Position numbers and translations under genes: made by a program
Shown: piece after piece, positions 1 to 10,830 of the stretch
Position numbering within the stretch: the first letter of the stretch is position 1
How the letters are laid out: every line of letters starts with the position of its first letter
Assembly (NCBI GenBank): GCA_033032175.1
Contig: CM065321.1
Span: 13,538,501 to 13,602,500, forward strand
Source of the DNA: Saturnia japonica
Lineage: Eukaryota; Arthropoda; Insecta; Lepidoptera; Saturniidae
Length of the DNA: 64,000 nucleotides
Direction: 5' to 3'
Notes under the pieces: generated by a model
Databases searched by the model: none
What the model was told of the DNA's origin: nothing
What the model saw: the letters and a program-made list of their open reading frames with translations, nothing else

Positions 1-59
1 AACTGTACTATCAGGCTCGGTGCCGACACTTTGCCTAATTAAATAAAATAAAAATCTAA

Positions 60-385
60 AAAGTCTTTATTCTATTTAGGCCCTAACAAGGCACTTATGA
101 ACGTCAAAACACTACCACCGGTTCGGAAAACATCCCGTGCAGCCATCGAGAAGAACCGGCTAGAAGCTGGATCGGGTTTATCTTCTTTTCTTTTTTTCAA
201 TAGTATTAATATAATACAATAATGTCCAATGTAATGATAATAACTATATAGTTTCATGGATGCACAGAAAGGGAGTCACTTCCAGACATCACTGTCATTC
301 ACATAATGATACACCCAATATTAACCTTTTGACAGTAAAACCCGCTTGACATGGTCCTTGAACCCATTGTCTTCAATTATCTACA
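60..385 (-). mobile_element. LINE 3'-end fragment
   Basis: Reading in reverse complement, this stretch matches the distal part of the LINE tail at 8345-8870: both carry GGCCCTAA near the low-coordinate end, a cggttcggaaaac segment, cacttcca/gacatcac, and the CCCGCTTGACATGGTCCTT motif that encodes the basic end of the LINE protein. Only the last few codons and the 3' untranslated part are present, so it is a 5'-truncated, dead copy. Confidence 0.6.
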
Positions 386-1629
386 AAAATATGTACAGAA
401 TTTTAAAACATTAAATTGTAGAACTTAAACAAATATTTTTCCTTTGGGTCCTTTAACTATGGGTAATCGAAAAGTGCGATGCGCCCTATGTTAACACTAA
501 TATTACAAGCTCATATTTTAACAGGCCTATTATCATGACTAAAGGAAATTTTAAAGCTTGTTTCGGAGACATTAAAAACACTTTTTTTTAATAACCTATT
601 ATATAGTATTTATTTACGACGTCTGGGAATCAAATAAAAAACAAAAACAGAAAAAAATTCATTTAAGTGTTTTTTGTTTCCTTTTAAATAATTTATTTAT
701 GTTTTTAATTTTAAATAAACAAAAATAATGTATATCTTATATTACTTCAGTGTAAAGAAGATCTGTAGTTTTATCTCGAACAAAACAATGCAATACAACG
801 CAACTACTTAACGTATCAGAATGTAAATCACGTGAGTCATTCATTCTCTTGAATAATAAATAACAAATTATATCAAATATCAGTAACAATTATATCATAG
901 TAACATTAATACCTCAAATCAAAATGAGATATATTTTTTGTTTGATGTAAAACTTATTTAGGAACGACTCATTGTGTTTTATGGGAGCCAATTCGAGCAA
1001 AAACTTTAATTATGCTAAATTACAAAATGGCTTAATTGTTACTTATTATTACTACTAAATTGTTACTGGTTCTAAATTTTATTTTAAATTTGTATTTTCT
1101 GTATTAATTACATTGGGTATTATTTTTCATTATTTTTATGGAAATTTTAAAGAACGACCTTAAGTTTAGTTCGAATACGAATTTTCGTCGGCTTCCTTTG
1201 TGATAAATTTTTTTCCAGTATCTTTGAAATAAGTTCCTAGTTGTTATGCAATATTGCAGAGCTAGAAAACGATTATGTTTTTAAAATAATCTGCAAGCAA
1301 AGTTTCATAACGTTTTTTTTTGTTTTTAAGTCATTTTTGTGGGAAAAAAATCAATAAAATATTTAAATAATATCGTTTTTCGTCTCACATTTTTAAATTT
1401 CGACGGATAATTGTTGTTTTAATATTGATAAATAACCAGTGTTTAATCGTTTTTATAAATCAGAAGAAACAATTTGACTTAAATTAATACCTTTTTTAAA
1501 TAAATTTTTGATGTTGCATTTTTGACTTATTTTGAAAAAAGCTAAAAAACACGATAACTCTAAAATGGTTCACTTTTGCATAACGCATAATCCAGACAAT
1601 TTATAATACAATAGGTATATCGCTTAGAA
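386..1629. other. AT-rich stretch, nothing recognised
   Basis: I see only AT-rich sequence with many homopolymer runs of A and T. There is no open frame of useful length, no repeat family that I can pair elsewhere in the window and no RNA gene. Confidence 0.5.
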
Positions 1630-1635
1630 TATAAA

Positions 1636-1671
1636 TATAAACCCCGATCGCGGTCGACATAACACGTCAGT
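1636..1671 (+). promoter_or_regulatory. Core promoter: TATA box and TCAGT initiator
   Basis: A TATAAA at 1636-1641 is followed 33 bp later by a TCAGT initiator (1667-1671, putative +1 A at 1669). TCAGT is the arthropod initiator consensus and the spacing is that expected for TATA-dependent transcription. The segment between is unusually GC-rich for the neighbourhood (CCCGATCGCGGTCGAC). Thirty bases downstream is an ATG followed by a short open stretch and a splice donor. Confidence 0.4.
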
Positions 1672-1698
1672 TTTCAATCATAAAATAAAACAGTAATT

Positions 1699-1775
1699 AT
1701 GCCATACCGCGGAGTTAAAGAGTTTAAAAACACTTTAGCCAATCTTAAAAACAATACTGAACTATCAGTTTATAG
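1699..1775 (+). CDS. Possible orphan first coding exon, unknown product
   Basis: An ATG 30 bp downstream of the TATA/initiator pair opens 25 codons (starting MPYRGVKEFKNT, ending ELSVY, then AG) directly before a GGTAAG donor, so the exon would end in phase 2. The peptide is basic, has no signal sequence and is not recognised. No matching acceptor exon was identified; the next 300 bp is a reverse-oriented transposon. Gene A, 1.2 kb downstream, has its own ATG and signal peptide and is not its continuation. It may be the first exon of a gene whose intron holds gene A, a decayed duplicate, or coincidence. Confidence 0.3.
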
Positions 1776-1837
1776 GTAAGTATTAGAAATACAATACATT
1801 TCTTATTAAGTTTAACAAAGTCAATAAATCAACAAAC

Positions 1838-2093
1838 CGGTTTGCGTGGCAGCCGATGTCATTTCACTATTACCGAGCATGCGCATTGGTGTTCCCATAT
1901 TTTGTTCTTACAAACTTTAATCCCCTATTTTCTACCCTTAAAGTTCTATTTTCGCTACAAAAAGTACCTAATGTCTTTTCCTAATATCCAATCTATCGTT
2001 ACACCACAATCATCAAAATTGGTTCAGCGGTTTTAGGCGTGAAAACGTAACAGACAGACAGAGTTACTTTCGTATTTATAATATTAGTATGGA
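1838..2093 (-). mobile_element. Helitron-like fragment, reverse orientation
   Basis: The high-coordinate end reads, in reverse complement, TCCATACTAATATTATAAA, followed by the CGAAAGTAACTCTG motif and CTGTCTGTTACG, a common 5' end in lepidopteran Helitron-type elements. An aaaattggttcagcggttt segment, typical of the element interior, precedes it. The other end is not defined. Confidence 0.5.
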
Positions 2094-2342
2094 TTATGTA
2101 AAAATAGAATAAAAAGCAATATTTATATTTAATAAGGAGCAATGTTTATTTATAATTTGAACTAAATAATAGGTATATTATATATTAAGACAAGATTTAT
2201 TGACACCGGCAGATGTTTCTGCAGCACGATTCCTGAAAAAAGAAAACAAACTTATTTTGGAGTTTTTAGCGGAATCTTAGTTTGTCATATAGTGGTGTTT
2301 GTATTTTATTCATAAATTTGTGTTGTTTGATCCTATATTGCT

Positions 2343-2520
2343 TAGTATATGTGGTATTTTGCATATTAAAGTTTGGTTACTGTGTACAAGTGAAATGGAT
2401 TGGAAATAATAACGTGAACCATGAATTCTGAGATGCCACAAAAACTCCCTTACAATATTGAAATCATCACAGGACACTGTAATTAACCACCCGAGAAATG
2501 CCTTGTTAGGAAAAAAACGA
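2343..2520 (+). repeat. Dispersed repeat, arm 1 of a pair bracketing exon 1 of gene A
   Basis: This segment is the reverse complement of 4840-5030. Shared blocks include GAGATGCCACAAAAACTCCC, a TGTGTACAAG block and CACAGGACACT. Two oppositely oriented copies therefore lie on either side of exon 1 of gene A. No terminal inverted repeats or target duplications could be fixed by eye. Confidence 0.6.
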
Positions 2521-2849
2521 AGAAGTTAATTTGTTTAATTAATTTTGTTTTATTAGAGCCGGCCGATATTGGATTTAAATAAAATAAATCTACGCGTTTG
2601 CTAGTGCAGAGTAGGTAGTCCTACTCCGTTTAAAATTGATGGAATGTATTTCTAATCAATATTGTTTAGAATGCGGTATTACCCTCAGATAAGTAACCAT
2701 CTGTAATTACTCACAAGAACCCACGCTTAACTATCGCAATGACGTAAACATGAAAAGGGTATTTGAAAAATCTATGAAATATTCTTTCTATACATGCAAA
2801 ATACTTTATCGGACGATTATAATATATTCTCAATTCAACGAATCATATC

Positions 2850-2862
2850 TTATCCATGATAA
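2850..2862. promoter_or_regulatory. Palindromic GATA-site pair upstream of gene A
   Basis: TTATC at 2850-2854 and GATAA at 2858-2862 form a perfect palindrome spaced by three bases, about 100 bp before the ATG of gene A. Another GATAAG lies near 2688 and a TTATC near 2803. A TATAAAT follows at 2866. GATA factors commonly drive gut and fat-body genes in Lepidoptera, but in AT-rich DNA such pairs also arise by chance, so the role is conjecture. Confidence 0.25.
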
Positions 2863-2958
2863 AATTATAAATAATTTAGATATAGGTATTTTGATTGTAA
2901 CATAACATTTTAACCATATAGAATTAGTGACCATCGGAACAAATGCTAGTGCATTAGA

Positions 2959-3414
2959 ATGTCGATTAAACAAACGACGTCGATAATCACTTTGATTTTC
3001 GTCATGTGCGTCTGCACTGAGAGTTGCGTTCGATACACTTTCGAAGAGGATTTTGAATCGTTATTCAGCAATGAAGTCGGATTATGCAGTGGAAGGGAAT
3101 TTTGGGAGCTCAGAACTTATTCTTCAATCTCGATGGAAAGTCCTCACGAAAACAGTTATTCTTTCATATCGCCAAGGAACACTTTAAGTTGTGTATCGTC
3201 GTTTATATTCGATATGTTAGGCGGCGGTACTCTGGAGGTCAATATTTACATGGACGGAGCTTCCTCAAATGATCAAATAAGTTTAGTAGTTCAACAGAAT
3301 GCGACTGGAGCAGCAGCTGGAAATGCAGCACACACTGCCTTAGATCCTAATTTTGTCAGAGGTTGGCATACATTAAAAGTACCTCTAACTGGAACCGGTA
3401 ATTTCTCTGGATAT
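2959..3414 (+). CDS. Gene A exon 1: signal peptide and MAM-like ectodomain
   Basis: This exon opens with ATG at 2959 and encodes 152 residues before a GTAAGT donor at 3415 (phase 0; reading through meets a stop seven codons later). Residues 1-22 form a signal peptide (IITLIFVMCVC core, cleavage near TES-CV). The mature part has a pattern like MAM domains: a Cys just before an aromatic/Trp (LCSGREFWEL), a central Cys and a hydrophobic strand (SCVSSFIFDM), GGGTLEVNIYMDG, then GWHTLKVPLTG and an N-glycosylation site NFS. The remainder of the domain is supplied by exon 2. Gene B exon 1 aligns (GGGTLEVNIYM with NPESLELYVHV; both end in aromatic-Tyr at the splice). Inference: extracellular part of a type I membrane protein. 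The MAM assignment is by pattern only. Confidence 0.75.
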
Positions 3415-3462
3415 GTAAGTAATTTAAAACAATTCTAGTAACTCTTATCCAATGTTATTAAC

Positions 3463-3600
3463 AGTGTTCAAAAAAAGAAGGACTGTTTTCAATTAATACC
3501 TCAAGGGTGGTCCCATTTTAATTTCATTGGCATTGGACCTTCGACTTCGAAGATAAGGAATACCTCAAAGTCGTTAAAGTTGATTGTTTTCTTGTTAACA
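3463..3600 (+). repeat. Dispersed repeat (family Y head) at the start of gene A intron
   Basis: The segment GTTCAAAAAAAGAAGG through CATTGGCATTGGACCTTCGACTTCGAAGAT to AGTTGATTGTTTTCTT belongs to the family also seen at 31198-31400, 35630-35855 and 43560-43780. It begins about 48 bp after the exon 1 donor. Gene B has a copy in the same orientation about 120 bp after its own exon 1 donor. Confidence 0.65.
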
Positions 3601-4760
3601 ACTGTTATATCATACATGATACATACATATAAAGGAAGTTATTCTTCTTTGGCATAACAAAACAAAATTATCTCCAAAAAATTTATTCTGCGTGCCCACA
3701 ACGTGAATAATAGTCGTCAATGATAATAATAATAACTTTTAATTTAACTTTACATAGATTAAAATAATGTTTATTTATACCTACAAAGTTAAATTAATGT
3801 TATAGGATAAAAAATGTCAGTAAAATAAATCAATTTTTTTAGATGCCATTGATGGCTTACTTGATTACGTCGTACTGAATATCGTCACAACTTAAATAGC
3901 TTTCTCAAATTTTATTCTCTACTAAACGCGCCAAAAAAAAACGAATAAATTAAAAAAAACTATCATAACCTAACTCAATTTGTAGTCAGTTGCTTTCGGC
4001 AAAGCGTTCTTATTATTTTTATAAACACTTATATAAGTTCATTAAATTTTATTCAGTTTTTTTACCAATATTAGAAATATATTTATAGGATTACCCTTTA
4101 GATACTGTATAATATGTGACATTAATTTCATCATGTTGAGACAAGACAATTTTTAACAAAAAAAAAAAACCAACTTGTCCCTGATCTATCTTCCAAGTCG
4201 AAGGTTTAATTTCAATGAAAATAAAATGGGACCAAACAACGACAAAAGAATCATCTAAATCGGTCTATAAATAAACAAGTTATGCCTGTTCATCCATAAT
4301 AAATATAATATATACAAAAGAATTAAGAATCTCCTCCTTATGAAAAGAAGTTTGAAAAGGAGATACATTATTTCAATATTTTAACTTTTTTCTACTAAAA
4401 TATTATTTAACACCGGAATAATAAACTGAGATGATAATGCAATTATATTTTATATGCAACGATAATTAACAATATTGATAACTGATATAACGAATTGTTC
4501 ATATAATCAGGTACATACAATAATTATATATACACATCATAAGTGACATGCAAAACAATTCAATTTCTTAATGTCATATCTTTTTTGCTTAAAAAGAATT
4601 GAAGCATACCTAATTAAGTAAAAATTAGAAAACTCAATAATATATTAATTTTCAAAACAAAGCAAAACACCGGCTTCACTATTTTTTAAGAATTACACTT
4701 TATTTACATCACTAATATATTAAAAATTATAGGTAATATTATATTATATCATCTATATTA
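3601..4760. other. AT-rich part of gene A intron
   Basis: Most of this stretch is AT-rich with no recognised feature. A second, decayed family Y piece (CCAACTTGTCCC, CTTCCAAGTCGAAGG, AATGAAAATAAAATGGGACC) lies at about 4165-4290 in the opposite sense to 3463-3600. A CTT microsatellite (4761-4776) closes it. Confidence 0.5.
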
Positions 4761-4776
4761 CTTCTTCTTCTTCTTC
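4761..4776 (+). repeat. (CTT)n microsatellite
   Basis: Five and a third perfect CTT units. Confidence 0.8.
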
Positions 4777-4839
4777 CTAGCTGTGGACAACTAGCCCTCT
4801 TTATTGAAGAACATTACTCCCATTATCGAGTAAATATAA

Positions 4840-5030
4840 AGTGTCCTGTGGTTATACGATGATTCTATTCTAACAAGATGGTGGTTCCCTTGTTAGAACT
4901 TTCTTTTCTAGGGAGTTTTTGTGGCATCTCTGAATCTATGATCCATGTTATTAATTCCCATCTAATTTCCTTGTACACAATAACCAAGTTTTATTATGCA
5001 AAATACCACCCGTATTACACAATATCGGTA
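4840..5030 (-). repeat. Dispersed repeat, arm 2 of the pair bracketing exon 1
   Basis: Inverted relative to 2343-2520; the matching blocks are GGGAGTTTTTGTGGCATCTC, AGTGTCCTGTGGTTA and CTTGTACACAATAACCAAG. The motif TAACAAGATGGTGG at 4872 also occurs at 33950 and 57560, so the family is interspersed. Confidence 0.6.
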
Positions 5031-5107
5031 CAAACAATACATTTTATGAATAAAAAACAAAAACCAGTTCATAGCAATTTGAGATCCCGCCAATAAACTC
5101 TCCTACA

Positions 5108-5627
5108 ACTATACAATTAATAAAATTCAAGTGACTGTTCGTAATGTCAAAATAATAGTTTTTTACTAAATGCATATGAAAGTATATGCGATACCTATAA
5201 AAAACCAATTATTAAATTTTTGTCTGTCTGTCTGTTTGTTCCGGGTAATCTCCGTAACGGTTGGACCGATTTTGACGGGACTTTCACTGGTACATAGCTA
5301 ATGTCATAAGGAGTATCTTAGCCTACTTTTAATTGAGAAAAATAATTAGGGTTCCGCGCAAATTAAAAAAAAAACTGGTCATTGTGAATCAATTCGGGCG
5401 CTTAAATGACTTACGCATAATAAACCACACGAGATATATTAAATTAATGTACTACATAATTATAGATATTAAAAAGAGCTATAAAAAAGTCAGCGAGTGC
5501 ATTTGTACATATTCTAAGCATCATCCACAATAAGCATATAACCGGGAAGGGGAGTAGCACGATTAACGCGTATGCCCGATCGACGGCCTTCTGTAGTCCA
5601 TGCGAACGAAGTCGCGGGCACAGCTAG
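5108..5627 (+). mobile_element. Non-autonomous Helitron, near full length
   Basis: Starts at a decayed TC end (ACTATACAATTAATAAAATT) and ends GTCGCGGGCACAGCTAG followed by T, the Helitron CTAG|T terminus. It contains ATGCATATGAAAGTATATG, a CTGTCTGTCTGTTTG run and a GACCGATTTTGACGGGACTTTCACTGG block shared with 6515-7021 (reverse), 47475-47815 (reverse) and 51215-51525. No coding capacity. Confidence 0.7.
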
Positions 5628-6514
5628 TATATTAATAAAACTGTAATATTTTTTCTATAATTTTTACTCGATAGCTATGTTATATAGGCAACTGAACTCG
5701 AATTAGATATTTAACAAAAATGTGTCTTTTTGTTTGCATGTCTAGATGTAACTTAAAAACGGCTTAAAAGTTTATACACGAGGATATTATATTATCATTT
5801 GTCAATTGATAGACTACATATTAGACGATAAATTGGCCTATTAACATAAAATGATCTAAAAAAGTGCTTTTACATAACCACAATGTCCTAATTAATAACT
5901 TTAGATAATTGGGTTTTGTAAAAGCACATTATTTGATTATAAATATCTTAATAGTTAAATTTATTTAAAAAATCAAATAGACCACTCTAGTTTTCGTAAC
6001 TTCAATTATTAGGTATCACCATAATTTGCATTTTTGTTTTATTCACAACTGATTTTAAAGAAGTTTTTTTTAATGGAGTATATTAATCCGAAATTGATAA
6101 GTATACATAGCCATGAAAATTATGAAAAAATTATATAAAATGTAACAATTATTGCAAAATAAACTCGGGCACAGTTAGTTTATTATGTATTTTTTTTATA
6201 AACAATACAATAATTTAATTATACATCCAATCTTTGAATGAAGAAAATTATAGAGCATTCAATTCTACTAACTCAAACAAAACAAATACTAGTAATAATT
6301 CTCAAATTCATCATTGATATTTCGTTTCATTCGTTTATTTATCATTAATGTAATCCCCTTTAAGCTAATTTGTAAGATTCCACGTTCTTTTTAATATTAA
6401 AATTACGAGTGAAAATCCATATATCTAAATCCCATTGAATTTACGTAAAGCTATCAATCATTAATGAAGATATCCTCGTTGCCATTCTAGATTTTATTTT
6501 AGAATTATTAGAAA
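5628..6514. other. AT-rich intron DNA with one imperfect hairpin
   Basis: Nothing coding is seen. AAAGTGCTTTTACATAACC near 5857 and GGGTTTTGTAAAAGCACATT near 5913 are inverted repeats of about 18 bp with a loop of about 35 bp, possibly the relic of a small foldback element. Confidence 0.4.
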
Positions 6515-7021
6515 CTAGCTGTGCCCGCGTCGTTACTCACGTGGACTAAAAAATTCCCGCGCGAATCCTCATCCCCCACTCCCAACAAAAATGCTTATTG
6601 TAGGTGTTCCTTAGAAGATAGATATATACACTCGCAGACTTTTTTGTAGGTCTTTTTAATGTCTATAATTATTTTCTATATTAATTTGCTATATCTCTTA
6701 TGGTTTACTCAGTGTAAACCATTTAAGCGCCCAAATTGGTTCACCATGACAAATTTTTTTATTTGTGTGGAACCCTTAATCTTTTTCTAAAATAAAAGTC
6801 GCTTAAGTTACTCCCTATAAAATCAGCTATCTACCAGTGAAAGTTTTGTCAAAATCGGTTCAACCGTTTCGAAGATTACCCGGAACAAACAGACAGACAG
6901 CCAAAGTTTTAAAAATGGGTTTTTGTTATAGGTGTAGTATAATATACTTTCATATATAATTAGTAAAAAGCTGTTATTTTGACATTACAATTAGACACTT
7001 CAATTTTATTATTTGTATAGA
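6515..7021 (-). mobile_element. Non-autonomous Helitron, full length, reverse orientation
   Basis: On the plus strand it begins CTAGCTGTGCCCGCG and ends TTTGTATAGA, the reverse complements of the Helitron 3' (CTAG) and 5' (TCTATACAAA) ends. It is preceded by A (6514) and followed by T (7022), matching the A|T target of Helitrons. The interior (TGAAAGTTTTGTCAAAATCGG, GACAGACAG, TACTTTCATAT) matches 5108-5627. Confidence 0.75.
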
Positions 7022-7343
7022 TGTATAGATTGAGAAAGAGATGCAAGTTTTCTAAAAACGCATTTCAAATATAATTCCACTTCGTAATGTAGTGTTCCAG
7101 ATATTTCACATTTATATACCACCAAACTTTTTCAATTATCGTGTTTTGTATAATTATGATATAGGCAATATATATACAATGCCCGCATTATATAGAATGC
7201 CTGAAGCTAGCCAGCAATGTATGAAATACTTCTACAATTGTCTCGAATATTACGTGATAGTTTTTAGCGAGATCTCAAAGTGTCATGTGATGGTTTTTGT
7301 TTTAAATTCATATATTTATGTTGTGTGGCTCTATATTATGTAA

Positions 7344-7860
7344 CTAGCTGTGCCGCATGGTTTCACTCGTGTTTTTATCCGACAAACACCACGCCGCCAA
7401 CATACCTGTCTACATATTATTGTTTTCATATGTATTGTTCTCACTTCTCGCAAGTACAAATTATTTTAATTTTTCATTATCTCCTAAGCTGTGTCCAAAT
7501 AAAATGCAATAAAGGGCAAAATTTGATTTCATAAAATCGTGTTTATGATGAAGTAACTTTCGTTCATAAGAATTAATATGCCATGCCTAAAAATAATGCT
7601 CATAAATCAAGTTTTTAAAGTTGAACAAAAAGAAATTGCAAATTTACCTTGTTGTGGTTTATGTATAAGAGATAGGCATATGCTATCGCGGACTTTTTTT
7701 AGATACACATAGGACCAATATTTTTGTAGAACATTGTATTTACACGCACGCTGATAAAAGCAGTTCGGGAAGGCTTCCACTTTCGACTGTCTGTTTCTAT
7801 GTCCGGATTTAACTCAAAATCGGCTTGATGGATTAATAAGACCTGACTCCCGAGTCACAG
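7344..7860 (-). mobile_element. Helitron fragment, reverse orientation
   Basis: Begins CTAGCTGTGCCGCATGGTTTCACTCG after TAA, a reversed Helitron 3' end. The interior (GATAGGCATATGCTATCGCGG) resembles 28060-28090 and 45545-45570. The distal end could not be placed, so 7860 is approximate. Confidence 0.5.
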
Positions 7861-8344
7861 ACTATATAATACTATAACTAGTCCTGAGTGCTATGCGTTT
7901 AAAAAACCGATCTTTTAGTGTTTCGATGTGCGATATTCAAGTACTACAAAATAAATTTATCAATTATGATTTGAATTAATTAATTAGTTAACTATATTTT
8001 TAATTTACCGTTATGTTATAATCTTAATAAAAAAATAAGAATCAAAATCAAAAGTTTCAAATAAAAAAAAATATAGTTAAAAATTTTTGAATTTTTTGAC
8101 GCGAGGCCCCTGCAAGAGTGAGGCCCTGGGCGATTGCCCTGTTCGCCACCCCCTAAGGCCGCCACTGAAAATTATACACCTAGAAAATAACGTATTAAGA
8201 CATTGTTCCGCGCTAAAGCATCTACAAAACAGTTTATGATAGTAAATGTGTAACTTTTATAGAAATCAGAATAAAAAATATTTTAGTAATTAATATGTCG
8301 GTTGACCGCTTTATCCGCATGCGCTAATCAAATGGTTTACAAAT

Positions 8345-8870
8345 CAAAATCAATAATATTATTCAATTTAGGCCCTAAGGAGGCACTTATGAACGTCAAA
8401 ATAATACTGCCGATTCGGAAAACGTCCCAGAAATCGAGAAGAACCGGTAAGAAACTCGATCAGATTTTTCTTTTTTTCTGAACTGTACAAAAGTGAATAT
8501 AACAGGTTCAATAATAATAATTTAGTGAACGCACAGAGAGAGAGAGAGAGAGAGTCACTTCCAAACATCACTATACATAATGATCCACCCTATAATAAAC
8601 CTTTTGACAAGTAAAACCCGCTTGACATGGTCCTTAAACCTGTTGTCCGGGATATCAGTAATGTGCTTCGGGATCTTGTTATAGAATCTAACACTATTAC
8701 CTAAAAAACTTTTATTAGTCTTACTAAGTCTAAAACACGGTACGACTACTCTATTTCTAGTATTAACATTGTGCTGATCTTTGACAAAATCCATCTTGTC
8801 TAAATTTTTACAAACATACATTAAGTTATCAAAGACATATTGGGAGGGCAAAGTTAAAATACTAAATTTC
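8345..8870 (-). pseudogene. LINE C-terminal coding fragment, reverse orientation
   Basis: On the minus strand an open stretch (about 8850 down to 8590) encodes residues such as LMYVCKNLDKM, QHNVNTRNR, FRLSKTNKSFLGNSVRFYN, KIPKHITDI and FKDHVKRVLL. This is the C-terminal signature of several arthropod non-LTR retrotransposon proteins, beyond the reverse transcriptase. Its 3' untranslated part has a (GA)n tract at 8534-8553 and a GGCCCTAAGGAGGCACTTA block shared with 60-385. The reverse transcriptase itself is absent, so it is a 5'-truncated dead copy. Confidence 0.75.
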
Positions 8871-10130
8871 TGAAACTTGTTCTTTAGTTATTCGCGGGGT
8901 CTCATATTGTAAATTGCAATAACTGTAAATAGTGTATTACAATTTTGTTCAAATATAAAGGGTTTGCAAAGTCTGCCACAGTATATATATATTTTATAGA
9001 AATCCTAATAAATTTAGTTGTGGTAATTTAAATGCTGCTTGGCTGCTTTGTCGGCGTGCATTGTCAAAACGGTTCAAAATTGTTGAAAATAAAATATAAC
9101 ATTATTGTTCTATCATAAAAGTTCTACAAAACATTATGTAACAGTATATATGTACATTTTATATAAATCCTGATAAAATCGATTTAAGTAAAAAAAAAAC
9201 GATTTAATAACAAAATTCTCAACAACTGTTTGTTAAAAATTTATTTAGCAACTAATAATACACCCTAAGGGTTGCGCGTCACCTATTTATACGTTGATCG
9301 TACTATGCTAGAAATCTTCACGCAGGGGACAACTTAGGTTAACTTATAAGGTTTCAACTCAGTCGGACAAACTACGCACAAACATAATTTTTATAAATAG
9401 GACTGCTTAGCGCCTACAGAATGGCGTAATGATATACAGTCTAGATCTTTCTTCTAATTAAGTCCTGCAAACAGACATCAACCTGGATTTTGAAATTATC
9501 TATTTGGAAAAGGATAACATGATATGAATGAAATTATATTTTCGCAGCGCACTTAAAATGACTTCTATTTTAAGCAAATTTTTAATACCTTGGGTTACAT
9601 TATCGCAATTACATAAAGGTTTCTGATTCTTTTGAAAATAAAAAATTAAACTTATGTTGTTCGCATATAAATAATGTAGCTTTGAGAATATCAATTATTA
9701 AAAAAATACCTAAAATCATTTTTTTATTAATACACTTTATAATATTAGTTTAGATAGTAGCATTTCTGTTTATCCAGCTAACATACATGCATTGTTCCAT
9801 GCATCCATTGAGCGGTTTGCAATATCGCGACAATTTTTATTTTGTTATACTCATCATAACTTTAAAACGAATGTACTGATTTGAATAATTCAAAAAGTAA
9901 TTTACTCCTACGTAAACAGCATAAATGATTTGGATAAGGATTGATATGATGATACGGACATAATCACTTTTTGTACGCCATCCGTGTTTTAGTTGACTAT
10001 TTGAACAAAAAACGTTTATGTTTTTTTTATGTTCACATTAGTGAGAACGATTAATGTATATAGTATTTTTTATGAAATACCGAGTTTTTACAGCACACGC
10101 GAAGTAAGCATATTTTAGGCAATTTTTTAT
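8871..10130. other. AT-rich intron DNA, no feature recognised
   Basis: AT-rich, with a short self-similarity: GTAAAATATATT/ATCCTGATAAA-like sentences near 8985-9010 and 9140-9180 repeat each other. The segment 9730-10130 includes Helitron-like interior wording (GAATAATTCAAAAAG, CGGACATAATC) but no ends. Confidence 0.4.
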
Positions 10131-10830
10131 ACTTTGTGTAAAACATCGACATTTGTACGAAAAATAAGTTAATTTTTCAAATTATACAATATCGCCCATG
10201 TTACTGGATGAAAATGTAGCTTTATATTGGTGTAAGAATGTTTAAAATCGGTCTTGTAGTTTTTGAGTTTATCCATTAGAAATAAAAAATCAAATCATTC
10301 CTTTTTATATTAGTATAGATATACACCGATTGATATCGGAACGCGACATACCAAAATATATTATATATATAAAATATATGTATGGTGGTTGCGATCCCTA
10401 CCAACCCGCTAAATATACTGCATATATACAGACTGAACTCGGAACACGACAAACCAAAAGAAAATCATAGATGGGTTTATCACTCTATGTGTATGGTACA
10501 GTAAATCATCCCTTATTGTACCGCATTGGGAGATGATTTTTCAAAACGCTGTTATTTCTTCAGAAAAGCATAAATATGAATTTTCATATCTCTAACTTGA
10601 GAAATAGTGGGTCCTTCATTCAAAATTTCATCCCCTATTTGACCTCTTCGAGTTTTATCTTCGCGCCATAAGGTACTTTATGTCCTTCTCCGAGGTCCAA
10701 TATATATCTCTATTCATCAAAATTGGTTTGGTTATGACCAACCGACAGATTTCCAGCTTATGCTAACCTCATTTTAATATGATTTATCATATAGTTATGA
10801 GGTCAACATATATTGGAATTCACAATTTAT
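10131..10830 (-). repeat. Family X dispersed repeat, reverse orientation
   Basis: This is the reverse complement of 60470-61262 plus its continuation at 63950-64000. Matching blocks are ATCGCCCATGTTACTGGATG, CAAAACGCTGTTATTTCTTC, TTCATATCTCTAACTTGAG, GCGCCATAAGGTACTTTATG, AAAATTGGTTTGGTTATGACC. It contains a shorter version of the tandem unit (GACATACCAAAA to TATGGTGGTTGCGATCCCTACC) found three times at 60790-61090. No long open frame is present; class uncertain, possibly a Helitron-like or other non-autonomous element. Confidence 0.7.

Noticed and set aside
3415..3438. Gene A as a single-exon 159-residue secreted protein
   Set aside because: The last seven codons are intron read-through; the GTAAGT donor and the matching exon 2 and paralogue structure favour splicing.
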